Assembly (NCBI RefSeq): GCF_000721075.1
Contig: NZ_JOEQ01000018.1
Location: 83,396 to 147,395 of the forward strand
Length of the DNA stretch: 64,000 bases
From: Streptosporangium amethystogenes
GTDB lineage: Bacteria; Actinomycetota; Actinomycetes; Streptosporangiales; Streptosporangiaceae
Direction: 5' to 3'
The notes below the pieces were generated by a model that saw nothing but the letters and a program-made list of their open reading frames with translations, made no database searches and was not told where the DNA came from. The position numbers and the translations under genes are program-made. Shown piece by piece: positions 43,052 to 50,822 of this stretch; the stretch's first letter is position 1; each line of letters opens with the position of its first letter.

Positions 43052-43105
43052 GCCGACTCCTCCGCACAGACCATCCGTTGGATCGGACTCTATCGACTGT
43101 CGAAC

Positions 43106-44083
43106 TCAGGCCGCATCGGAAGAATGGCCGGGCATGGTACCGAGGGCGGGGTTCACCAGCGGCGCCAGGTTGTTGACCGCCGCGGCGGCCTCGCCGAACC
43201 CCACGGAGATCAGTCTGACCTTGCCGTCGTAGTCGCTGATGTCCCCGGCGGCGAACACCCTGGACAGGTTCGTCCTCATCGACCGGTCGACGAGGACGTG
43301 CCGTTTACGCAGCTCAAGGCCCCACTTCTGGACAGGCCCGAGGTCGGCTATGAAACCGAGCGCCGCCACCACGGTCTGGGCCGGCAGCGTGACGCGGCCG
43401 CCCTCCTTGACCTTCTCGACGACGACCTCACCGACAAGGGGGTCGCCGCCGATCTCGACGACCTCGTACGGCGTCAGCACCCGCACCGACGACGCGTGCA
43501 GCGTCGCGACACTGCGCTCGTGCGCGCGGAAGACGGGCCTGCGGTGCACGAGCGTCACCGAGCGCGCCAGCGGCTCCAGGGCGAGTGCCCAGTCCACCGC
43601 GGAGTCTCCGCCGCCGACCACCACGACGTCGTGGCCGGCCACCTCGTCCAGCCTGCGGACGAAGTAGCGCAACCCCCGGCCCAGGTACTCCTCGCCCACG
43701 GGCAGTTCCCGAGGGGTGAAGGTGCCGATGCCTCCGGTGAGGAGCATGGCCTTGGCGCGCACCCGGGTACCCGCGTCGGTGACGACCTCCACACCCTCCT
43801 CGTCGTGCAGCAGCTCGCAGGCGCCCTCCCCGAGCAGGAAGAGCGGATCGGCCTGCGCCGCCTGCGTCATCAGCTCGTCGACCAGCCGCTGCCCCTTCAC
43901 CGCGGGGAATCCCGCGATGTCGAAGATGTCCTTCTCCGGGTAGAGCGCCGAGATCTGGCCGCCGGGCTCGGGCAGCGAGTCGATCACGGCGACCGACATG
44001 CCGCGGAAACCCGCGTAGTAGGCGCCGTACAGCCCCGAGGGGCCCGCGCCGACGATCACCAGATCGACGTCGTACGCCGTCAC
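43106..44083 (-). CDS. Ferredoxin-NADP reductase (TrxR-like flavoprotein)
   Basis: A 325-residue FAD/NAD(P)H reductase of the thioredoxin-reductase-like ferredoxin reductase group. It has the FAD motif LVIVGAGPSGLYGAYYAGF near the N-terminus, the NADPH motif VVVVGGGDSAVDWALAL and the ending FAAGDIS; there is no CxxC redox pair, so it is not thioredoxin reductase. The GTG at 44083 overlaps the ferredoxin stop (GTGA). It should reduce the adjacent 7Fe ferredoxin with NADPH and feed the Rieske dioxygenase. Confidence 0.92.
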   Translation of the reverse strand: MTAYDVDLVIVGAGPSGLYGAYYAGFRGMSVAVIDSLPEPGGQISALYPEKDIFDIAGFPAVKGQRLVDELMTQAAQADPLFLLGEGACELLHDEEGVEVVTDAGTRVRAKAMLLTGGIGTFTPRELPVGEEYLGRGLRYFVRRLDEVAGHDVVVVGGGDSAVDWALALEPLARSVTLVHRRPVFRAHERSVATLHASSVRVLTPYEVVEIGGDPLVGEVVVEKVKEGGRVTLPAQTVVAALGFIADLGPVQKWGLELRKRHVLVDRSMRTNLSRVFAAGDISDYDGKVRLISVGFGEAAAAVNNLAPLVNPALGTMPGHSSDAA

Positions 44084-44397
44084 GACCCACCGCCGGGAGG
44101 CACCGCGGCGGGATGGTCGCTGCCGGTACGGCCGACCTTCCTGGCCCCACCGGGAGAGCCCAGATCGGCGAAGAACTCGGCGTTGATCTCGGCGAACCTG
44201 GTCGCCTCCGCCGGGAGGTCCTCCTGATGGAAGATCGACATCACCGGGCAGGCGGGCTCGCACCGGCCACAGTCGACGCACTCATCCGGATGGATGTACA
44301 TCATCCGGTCACCCTCATAGATGCAGTCGACCGGGCACTCCTCCACACACGATCTGTCCTGCACGTCCACACACGCGTCGGTCACGACGTAGACCAT
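44080..44397 (-). CDS. 7Fe ferredoxin (3Fe-4S and 4Fe-4S)
   Basis: A 105-residue FdxA-type ferredoxin. Cys9, Cys17 and Cys50 fit the 3Fe-4S cluster and Cys21, Cys40, Cys43 and Cys46 the 4Fe-4S cluster (ECPVDCIYEG, HPDECVDCGRCEPACPV). A C-terminal Gly/Pro tail ends the protein. The ATG at 44397 follows GGGAGG. It is the first gene of the ferredoxin, reductase, IclR operon and is the likely electron carrier for the dioxygenase; most Rieske systems use a 2Fe-2S carrier, so a 7Fe carrier is less usual. Confidence 0.95.
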   Translation of the reverse strand: MVYVVTDACVDVQDRSCVEECPVDCIYEGDRMMYIHPDECVDCGRCEPACPVMSIFHQEDLPAEATRFAEINAEFFADLGSPGGARKVGRTGSDHPAAVPPGGGS

Positions 44398-44454
44398 CAG
44401 TCCTCCCTCGTCGGCAACGTGGGGGAACAGTAGGATTCGACCACGAGTGTTGTC

Positions 44455-44475
44455 AATATACGAGATGCCATCTTG
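44455..44475. promoter_or_regulatory. IclR-type operator site B with ferredoxin -10 box
   Basis: CGAGATGCCATCTTG (44461-44475) matches site A at 14 of 15 positions. On the minus strand it is followed at once by TATATT (44460-44455), a good -10 box 58 nt upstream of the ferredoxin ATG, so the operator fills the promoter spacer. On the plus strand it lies 15 nt before the M20 gene's start. Confidence 0.6.
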
Positions 44476-44489
44476 CATAGAGTTAATAT

Positions 44490-45788
44490 GTGAGCATGAC
44501 GAGCGATGCCCTGCGACAGCTGCGACACGCCACCGGCGTGGCGATCTCCAGCGAGCCGATCATCGAGGCGATCCGGGTGATGGCCGCCGGCCCCAGTCCC
44601 CGGGGCCGGGAGCGCGCGACCGCGACCCGGCTGGCGGCGTGGGCCCGGAGCCGCTGGCCCGAACTGCCCTGGAACCTCGAAGCGGTCGGTGACGAGGGGG
44701 CGAACCTGACGTCCACCGCCGGCGGCTCGGGGCCCGAACTGCTCCTCTACTCCCACCTGGACACCTCCCTGTCCGGTGACGTCGAACACGACCGGTGGGC
44801 CACCGGGATCGACGAGGAGCCCGCGCCGCTCTCCGTGGATCCGGTGTCCGGCCTGCTGGCGGGTTTCGGCCTCGGCGTCGCCCGCGCACCCGCCGCCGCG
44901 GCGCTGACGGGATACGCGGCCGCGGCCACGGTCCTGCGACACGACGGCCTGCCACACCGCCTCTCCCTGCTCCTGGCCTCGGGCGGCACGCACTCGTCGC
45001 CGTTCGCCCCCGCCGGGCCTTCGGGCATCGACGAGCATCTCCGGTCGCATCCGCTGCCCTCGGCCGCGGTGGTCGCCAAGTGCGGCCCGCGCGGCGTCCT
45101 GTACGAGGAGCCTGGAGCGATCTTCCTGCGGGTACGGCTGGGCGGACCCTACCGGCCGGTGCTGGCCAGGGACGTGGGCGGCGGGCTCCTCGCCAACCTC
45201 GGCACCGCCACCGCGATCCTGGAGTCATGGCGCACCGAGCACGTGGCGGCCAGGGCGGGCGCCGGCCGCCAGCTCGCCGCCGAGGCCGGCATCGGCGCGG
45301 TACGGGGAGGGCTCCTGGAGAAGCCCGACCTGCTGCCGGGCGTCGTGGAGCTCCACCTCTACGTGGTCACCGTCCCCGGCGACGACCCCGACGAGATCGC
45401 CCGGACCGTACTCGCCAGGATGCGGGCCGGAATCCCCGGCGGGCCGCTGGACGGCTGCCGGGTGAGCGTGGACGCGCGGCTGGTCCATCCCGCCGGGGTG
45501 ACCTCACCCGACGCCCCGGTGATCCGCCATGCGATCGCCGCCTGGCACGACGAGCACGGTGAGCCCCCGCCCGCCATCTCCGGCTGGAAGGGCTCGACGG
45601 ACGGAGTGGTGCTGCGCGGCCACGGGGTCCCGACCGCCAGGGTCGGCCCGGCGCCCGAATCCGACCCGGCCGACCCCCGGCGGGACGTCTTCGATCCGCG
45701 GACGCTGGTGCGCTTCGCACGCCTGTACGCCGGGATCGCCGTCAGGCACGCGCTCGGCGATGTCGAGGGACAGGGCCATCGACATTGA
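44490..45788 (+). CDS. M20-family metallohydrolase (peptidase/deacylase-like)
   Basis: A 432-residue protein of the M20 zinc hydrolase fold: LLLYSHLDTSLSGD supplies the first metal His and Asp, and later ISGWKGSTDGVVLRGHGVP carries the substrate-domain and C-terminal His region. The usual central metal motif (GKG..) is altered here to LGVARAPAAAA, and the EE pair is not obvious, so one metal site may be changed. Relatives cleave N-acyl amino acids, carbamoyl amides or dipeptides. GTG 44490 or ATG 44496 could be the start. It is divergent from ferredoxin and shares operator B. Confidence 0.75.
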   Translation: MSMTSDALRQLRHATGVAISSEPIIEAIRVMAAGPSPRGRERATATRLAAWARSRWPELPWNLEAVGDEGANLTSTAGGSGPELLLYSHLDTSLSGDVEHDRWATGIDEEPAPLSVDPVSGLLAGFGLGVARAPAAAALTGYAAAATVLRHDGLPHRLSLLLASGGTHSSPFAPAGPSGIDEHLRSHPLPSAAVVAKCGPRGVLYEEPGAIFLRVRLGGPYRPVLARDVGGGLLANLGTATAILESWRTEHVAARAGAGRQLAAEAGIGAVRGGLLEKPDLLPGVVELHLYVVTVPGDDPDEIARTVLARMRAGIPGGPLDGCRVSVDARLVHPAGVTSPDAPVIRHAIAAWHDEHGEPPPAISGWKGSTDGVVLRGHGVPTARVGPAPESDPADPRRDVFDPRTLVRFARLYAGIAVRHALGDVEGQGHRH

Positions 45789-45801
45789 ATGTTCTGGATG
45801 A

Positions 45802-45816
45802 CAGGATGCTGTCTCG
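45802..45816. promoter_or_regulatory. IclR-type operator, site C
   Basis: CAGGATGCTGTCTCG matches site A at 11 of 15 positions, followed by CAATG as site A is followed by CTATG. It lies 57 nt upstream of the second iclR gene and 14 nt after the M20 stop, in the right place for autoregulation. Confidence 0.42.
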
Positions 45817-45872
45817 CAATGCAAAATATACGCTCGGCGCCAAGCTTCCATACATAACGCGAGGGAACCAAC

Positions 45873-46664
45873 ATGGGTGACGACCCAGTGCCTAGCCTGA
45901 AGGGGGTCGCCGGCGAGAACAGAACCCCGGCGATCCAGACCGTCCAGCGGGCCGCGATGATCCTCAGCGCGTTCACGGTAAGCCGCCCGCACCTGACGCT
46001 CAACCAGCTCACCGCCAGCCTGGGCACCAGCAAGGCTACCGCGCACCGGTACACCAAAGCCCTGCGCGAGAGCAACCTGCTCCGCTACGACGAGCGCGAG
46101 GCGCTGTACTCCCTGGGACCGCAGATCCTCACTCTCTCCGCCGCCGCCCGCGTCGGCATGCCCGTGATCGGCATCGCCGGGCCCTACATGCAGCGACTCG
46201 TCAGGGAGATCGACGAGACCGTCGTGCTGAGCGTCTGGGACGGCGACACCGCCGTCGTCGTCCGCGTCGACGACAACACCGACCGCACCATAAGGGTCAG
46301 CGTACGGATGGGCTCCCGCCTCTCGCGAACCGAATCCGCCCAGGGCCGGGTCTTCTGCGCATTCCTCCCCTCGGAGGACATTCCCGGCCTCGAACCACAA
46401 CTGGCCGCCTCTCCCGAGCTGCGCCAGGAGCTCGTGAAGATCCGCGAGGACAACATCTCGGCCAACACCCCCTCCGTCAACGGCGTGCGCAGTATCGCCT
46501 CCCCGGTGTTCCGCGGCCCGGTTCTGCTGGCCGCGATGGCCATCGTCGGCACGACCTCCTCGGTTCCCGCGGGCACCCACTCCCCGCTCGCCGAGGCCCT
46601 GCGGCAGACCGCGGCCGAGGTGACGGCCGAGCTCGGCAGGGAACAGAACTCCCCTGGTCACTGA
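45873..46664 (+). CDS. IclR-family regulator (second copy)
   Basis: A 263-residue IclR protein with a winged helix (about 22-85; VQRAAMILSAFTVSRPHLTLNQL, LGTSKATAHRYTKAL) and an effector domain (VRVDDNTDRTIRVSVRMGSRL, GRVFCAFLP). Long stretches run parallel to the copy at 42275. The ATG at 45873 is the start. It closes the island; serB begins 76 nt later with its own promoter. Confidence 0.92.
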   Translation: MGDDPVPSLKGVAGENRTPAIQTVQRAAMILSAFTVSRPHLTLNQLTASLGTSKATAHRYTKALRESNLLRYDEREALYSLGPQILTLSAAARVGMPVIGIAGPYMQRLVREIDETVVLSVWDGDTAVVVRVDDNTDRTIRVSVRMGSRLSRTESAQGRVFCAFLPSEDIPGLEPQLAASPELRQELVKIREDNISANTPSVNGVRSIASPVFRGPVLLAAMAIVGTTSSVPAGTHSPLAEALRQTAAEVTAELGREQNSPGH

Positions 46665-46726
46665 CGTTCCGTGAACTTCAGGTGTCCGGATGACGAACCG
46701 CATTCACGGTCGAAACCGGAGCCAAG

Positions 46727-46741
46727 TAGCGTAGGACCCGA
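46727..46741 (+). promoter_or_regulatory. -10 box of a probable leaderless serB transcript
   Basis: TAGCGT (46727-46732) lies 8 nt before the serB ATG and no ribosome site is present. Confidence 0.42.
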
Positions 46742-47964
46742 TGAACCAACGCACGCTTCTGATCACGTTGACCGGTCCGGACCGCCCAGGCGTGACCTCA
46801 CGCCTCTTCTCCGTTCTGGCCGGATTCCCCGTCGTCGTCGCCGACGTGGAGCAGGTCGTCATCCGCGGCCGGCTCACTCTCGGCGTCCTCGTCTCCTACG
46901 CGGGTGACACACCGACCGGCACCGGCGGCACCCTCGGTGCCCTCTGGACCACCGTCGAGCGGACCGCCGAGGATCTCGGTCTGCACGTGGAGATGTCCAC
47001 CGGCTCCGATCCAAAGGAGAAGCGGCGCAGGGGACGGCTCAACGTCACCGTGCTCGGCTCGCCGCTGCAGCCCGCCGCCATGGCGGGCATCGCGGGGCGG
47101 ATCGCCGCGGCCGGCGCCAACATCGACCGGATCGAGCGCCTGTCCAGCTACCCGGTGACCTGCATCGAGCTCTCCCTGTCCGGTGCCGACCCCGACACTC
47201 TGCGGGCCGAACTGGCCATCGAGGCGCACGCCCAGCAGGTGGACGTCGCCGTGCAGCGGACCGGCCTGCACCGCAGGGCCAAGCGGCTGATCGTGATGGA
47301 CGTCGACTCGACGCTCATCCAGGACGAGGTGATCGAGCTGCTGGCCGCGCACGCCGGCTGCCTGGAGGAGGTCGCCAGGGTCACCGAGGAGGCGATGCGC
47401 GGCGAACTCGACTTCGCCGAGTCGCTGCGCCGCCGGGTCGCACTGCTGGAGGGCCTCTCCGCGGAGGTCTTCGAGAAGGTGCGCGAGGAGCTCGTGCTGA
47501 CCCCCGGCGCCCGCACGCTGGTACGGACGCTCAAGCGGCTCGACTACCGGTTCGCGATCGTCAGCGGCGGGTTCACACAGCTCACCGATGCCCTTGTGGA
47601 GGACCTCGGGATCGACTACTCCGCGGCCAACACCCTGGAGGTCGTCGACGGCGTGCTCACCGGGCGGGTCGTCGGGGAGATCGTCGACCGGCCCGGCAAG
47701 GCGCGGGCACTGGAGCGCTTCGCCCGCGAGGCGGGTATCCCGATCAGCCAGACCGTCGCCATCGGCGACGGCGCCAACGACCTGGACATGATCGCGGCGG
47801 CCGGCCTCGGCATCGCGTTCAACGCCAAGCCGGTGGTCCGCCGCGCCGCGGACACCGCGGTCAACGTGCCCTACCTCGACTCGATCCTCTACCTGCTCGG
47901 CATCCCCCGTGCCGAGGTGGAGGACGCCGACGCCGAGGACGGCGTCATCACCAACAACCGCTGA
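46741..47964 (+). CDS. serB: Phosphoserine phosphatase with two ACT domains
   Basis: Converts O-phospho-L-serine to serine, the last step of serine synthesis. The 407 residues hold two N-terminal ACT domains (about 4-80 and 95-165; LITLTGPDRPGVTSRL, NVTVLGSPLQPAAMAGI), then a HAD domain with MDVDSTLIQDE (nucleophile Asp near 185), IVSGGFTQL and IGDGANDLDM. The two-ACT layout matches mycobacterial SerB2, which is inhibited by serine. The ATG at 46741 seems leaderless. Confidence 0.97.
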   Translation: MNQRTLLITLTGPDRPGVTSRLFSVLAGFPVVVADVEQVVIRGRLTLGVLVSYAGDTPTGTGGTLGALWTTVERTAEDLGLHVEMSTGSDPKEKRRRGRLNVTVLGSPLQPAAMAGIAGRIAAAGANIDRIERLSSYPVTCIELSLSGADPDTLRAELAIEAHAQQVDVAVQRTGLHRRAKRLIVMDVDSTLIQDEVIELLAAHAGCLEEVARVTEEAMRGELDFAESLRRRVALLEGLSAEVFEKVREELVLTPGARTLVRTLKRLDYRFAIVSGGFTQLTDALVEDLGIDYSAANTLEVVDGVLTGRVVGEIVDRPGKARALERFAREAGIPISQTVAIGDGANDLDMIAAAGLGIAFNAKPVVRRAADTAVNVPYLDSILYLLGIPRAEVEDADAEDGVITNNR

Positions 47965-47993
47965 ACACGCCTTCGCCCCGCGGACGATCGCGG

Positions 47994-50087
47994 CTAACAG
48001 GTCCTCGGGGCGGTCAGGGCGGCCAACCGTACGGCTTCGGCGCCGAGCCCCCGCAGGGCGGGCCGCGCGGCGGCGGCATGCCTGATGCTGCGCCGCAGAC
48101 CCGTCATCCTGTCACCCGCCCCTTCGGCCAGCTCGTCCAGGCGGCGGGCGGCCAGCTCGTCCACGTACGCGCCGAGTTCGTCGAGGGCCCGGTCCAGATC
48201 ATCGGGCGGCGTGCCCGGCCGATCCGTCCTGACCCCCTCGGCGGCCTTCTCCAACCGGTCGGCGACGAGGTCGAGGACCGTCACCGTGGGGTCGAACTCG
48301 TTCCCGGGTGGCGGTATCGCGAACAGCGCCAGCGCGTTGTCCCGCAGCCGCCCGGCCACCGTCACCGCGTCCCGCAGGCGTCGCGGCGCGCCGCCGCCCG
48401 GCTCCTTGTCCAGTTTGTCGAGCGAATCGGCGAGCCGCCCGGTGGCGTCGGACGCCGAGGAGATCCGGGCGTTCACCTCCTTGGGGTCCTGGTCGATCAG
48501 TGACCGCACCAGCGCGGCGTGCCGATCGAGCATCTCCGCGACGGCGGCGGCCAGCGTGGCCCGGTGCCCCCTGGACCACAGCAGCCGGGCGAAGAGCAGC
48601 GCCAGCACGCCACCGGCGATCGTGAGCACCACCCTGGCCGCGGCCGCGCCCCAGTCGAGCGACAGGGCGAAGTCGGCCAGCATCAGCGAGAGCGGGGTGG
48701 CGAGCATCATCCAGTATCCGTAGCTGCACCCGCGCAGCGCGAAGCCCAGCGCCGCGCAGACGGAGACGAACAGCGTCAGATACAGATGACCCGGCGCGAC
48801 CGCCAGCACCACCGCCCCGGCCACCGCGCCCACGGCCGTACCCAGCACCCGCAGCCGCACCCGATCCACCGTGTCGCGATAGGTCGGGCGGAGGCTGACC
48901 GCCACGGTCACCACGAACCACTTGGCGTAGTGCTCGTGGATCACCAGCATCAGCACCATGGCCGCGGTCACCGCCAGGCCCACTCTGATCGGGTGGTAGC
49001 CGGTCGTGATCACCGGTTTTCTCGACCGTACGAACTTCGGCAGGCGCGGCCCCACCTCGACACTCTCCGCCGCCTGCTGCTCCACCGAGCGCACGGCCAT
49101 CGCGATCCGGTCCACACACCGGGTCACCTGCCCCAGCAGCGCGGCCGCGGGCAGCGGCGTGTCCCCCGCACGAGCGGTTCTGCGGATCTCCTCCACACTG
49201 TCGGCGAACCGCCCGACGGCGGCCAGCGCCCCCGGCATCTCGGCCGAGCCGCCAAGCAGTGCCGCCTCTCGCAGCGCACGGGCCAGTGCTCCGATCGCCT
49301 CGTCCAACTCCCGGGTCCACTCCGTCCCGGCCTGCGCCTCCACCGCCGCCGCGCGCAACACGCGCAACGCGATCGTCTGCTGGAAGATGCGGGTCAGCGT
49401 GGCCGGGAGCCGCTCCGACGCCCCGTCGTCCTCTCCGGCGACCCGGTAGAGGGAGAGCGCCGCCTCCAGGTCCTTGAGCGCGGTGGCGGCCCGGTGGCGC
49501 AGCGACTCCCAGCTCTCGTCCGCGAGCGGTGCCCGCCCCCCGCCGGCCAGGAGATCGGCGAGCGCCATACCCGCCTCCTCCACGGTCCTGCGAAGCGGCC
49601 GGCGGCGGCGTAACGGCCAGATCGTCATGACCGTCAGCACGGCCAGCAGGCCACCGCAGGCCGAGGCCCCCATGTGGAGCAGAACGCCCATGGTGGAAGG
49701 GGCGAAGTAGGCCAAGGTCACGGAGAGGATCGCGGGTATGCCCAGCGCCCGCCAGTAGATGCCCGCCGCCGCGACCAGGCCGACCACCACGGCGGCGATC
49801 GGCCACGGGTGGGGGTGGATGAGCGCGCCGAGTCCGGAGCCGAGCGTGACGGTGGTCGTGGTGGTGAGCAACCCTCTGACCCGGTCGCCGTAAAGCTGTC
49901 CGGGAGCGTCTCCGAAGAGCGTCAGATAGCCGCCCAGAGCCACTGAGGCGCCCTCCGCGAGACGGCCGAGGAGAACGCCGAGCAGCAGTGGGAGGCAGAC
50001 GACCAGCATGCACAGCAGGCCGTACGACCAGGCGGGACGCCCGGAGAGCCGGAAGTCGGCACGCAGCATGTCGACGAGCCCGCGCAT
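47994..50087 (-). CDS. FUSC-family membrane protein
   Basis: A 697-residue protein with two blocks of about six hydrophobic helices (about 20-170 and 375-520), each followed by helical cytosolic regions. This is the layout of FUSC / aromatic acid exporter (AaeB, YccS-like) proteins. Features include GYLTLFGDAPGQLYGDRVRG, RKPVITTGYHPIRVGLAVT and YGYWMMLATPLSLML. It may export aromatic or fusaric-type acids, which would suit the neighbouring catabolic island, but this is inference. The ATG at 50087 follows a G-rich site. It converges on serB with a 29-nt gap. Confidence 0.85.
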   Translation of the reverse strand: MRGLVDMLRADFRLSGRPAWSYGLLCMLVVCLPLLLGVLLGRLAEGASVALGGYLTLFGDAPGQLYGDRVRGLLTTTTTVTLGSGLGALIHPHPWPIAAVVVGLVAAAGIYWRALGIPAILSVTLAYFAPSTMGVLLHMGASACGGLLAVLTVMTIWPLRRRRPLRRTVEEAGMALADLLAGGGRAPLADESWESLRHRAATALKDLEAALSLYRVAGEDDGASERLPATLTRIFQQTIALRVLRAAAVEAQAGTEWTRELDEAIGALARALREAALLGGSAEMPGALAAVGRFADSVEEIRRTARAGDTPLPAAALLGQVTRCVDRIAMAVRSVEQQAAESVEVGPRLPKFVRSRKPVITTGYHPIRVGLAVTAAMVLMLVIHEHYAKWFVVTVAVSLRPTYRDTVDRVRLRVLGTAVGAVAGAVVLAVAPGHLYLTLFVSVCAALGFALRGCSYGYWMMLATPLSLMLADFALSLDWGAAAARVVLTIAGGVLALLFARLLWSRGHRATLAAAVAEMLDRHAALVRSLIDQDPKEVNARISSASDATGRLADSLDKLDKEPGGGAPRRLRDAVTVAGRLRDNALALFAIPPPGNEFDPTVTVLDLVADRLEKAAEGVRTDRPGTPPDDLDRALDELGAYVDELAARRLDELAEGAGDRMTGLRRSIRHAAAARPALRGLGAEAVRLAALTAPRTC

Positions 50088-50167
50088 GCCACCCCCCGAT
50101 CCCGGGAGGTGGTGCGCGCTCTCCCGGGCTCCCCCGTGCCTCGTTACGCCTTGTTACACCCTGGCCC

Positions 50168-50641
50168 TCAGGGCTTCTTGGGGCTCCATCTGGCGATCCC
50201 GCGACCGACGTCGAGCTCCGTCCACTCGCCGTCCACCTCGATGACGGCGAACGCCCCCGGCGGGAACCCTGCGTCGCCGTCGTCCTCGGTGAGCTGCCTG
50301 ACCAGCTCGTGGACGCCGGGGTTGTGGCCGACCAGGACCAGCGTGTGCACCTGCGGATCACTCCGCCGGATCAGCGTCAGCAGCTCGTCGGGGTAGGCCT
50401 CGTAGATGGCCGGTTCGAAAAGGACGTCCGCCCCGGGAAGGGCCAGCTCCGCGGTCTGCCGGGTGCGCACCGACGGCGAGCAGAGCACCAGGTCGGGGCG
50501 GAGGCCCCGCACGGCGAGGGCCTCACCGACCCTGCGGGCGTCGTGCTCGCCGTCGGCGCTGAGGGGACGTTCGCGATCGGCGAGACCGAAGGCGTTGGCC
50601 GCCTTGGCGTGCCGCAGCACGACGAGCGTGCGTGCCGTCAT
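50168..50641 (-). CDS. SixA-like phosphohistidine phosphatase (histidine phosphatase fold)
   Basis: A 157-residue RHG-family phosphatase: VVLRHAKAAN near the N-terminus carries the catalytic His, and later come LCSPSVRTRQTAEL and LVLVGHNPGVHELV with the second His. Its size and RHAK motif match SixA, which removes phosphate from protein His in phosphorelays; substrates in actinomycetes are unknown. The ATG at 50641 overlaps the stop of a 34-residue membrane peptide gene by 4 nt. Confidence 0.9.
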   Translation of the reverse strand: MTARTLVVLRHAKAANAFGLADRERPLSADGEHDARRVGEALAVRGLRPDLVLCSPSVRTRQTAELALPGADVLFEPAIYEAYPDELLTLIRRSDPQVHTLVLVGHNPGVHELVRQLTEDDGDAGFPPGAFAVIEVDGEWTELDVGRGIARWSPKKP

Positions 50642-50742
50642 CTCGAGGCCCACATGGCGAGGCCCACGATCACCGCGAACACCACGGCCATCGCCAGCAG
50701 GATGAGGATGAGTGTTCTGCCTCCGGAGGGCTGCTGTTCCAT
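50638..50742 (-). CDS. 34-residue single-pass membrane peptide coupled to the SixA-like gene
   Basis: An ATG at 50742 opens a 34-codon frame that ends with TGA at 50640-50638 and overlaps the SixA-like ATG as ATGA. The peptide starts MEQQPSGGR and has one hydrophobic helix (TLILILLAMAVVFAVIVGLA) ending in MWASR. The composition and tight coupling argue for a real small membrane protein, perhaps a localisation partner of the phosphatase. The ribosome site is weak (GGGAAA, somewhat far). No family is recognised. Confidence 0.6.
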   Translation of the reverse strand: MEQQPSGGRTLILILLAMAVVFAVIVGLAMWASR

Positions 50743-50779
50743 ATCGGCCAGTTTCCCATCGAGACGGTCCGCACATGCG

Positions 50780-50810
50780 GAAGGGGTGCACGCGGCCCGT
50801 GCACCCCTTC
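50780..50810 (-). terminator. Terminator hairpin of hppA
   Basis: GAAGGGGTGCACG (50780-50792) and CGTGCACCCCTTC (50798-50810) make a perfect 13-bp stem with a 5-nt loop, 12 nt past the leftward hppA stop. Confidence 0.8.
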
Positions 50811-50822
50811 GTCAAACATTGC

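Noticed and set aside
48199..50361. A 720-codon leftward frame overlapping the FUSC gene in another frame
   Set aside because: Gly/Arg-rich low-complexity product. The overlapping frame encodes a clear FUSC protein with membrane helices.
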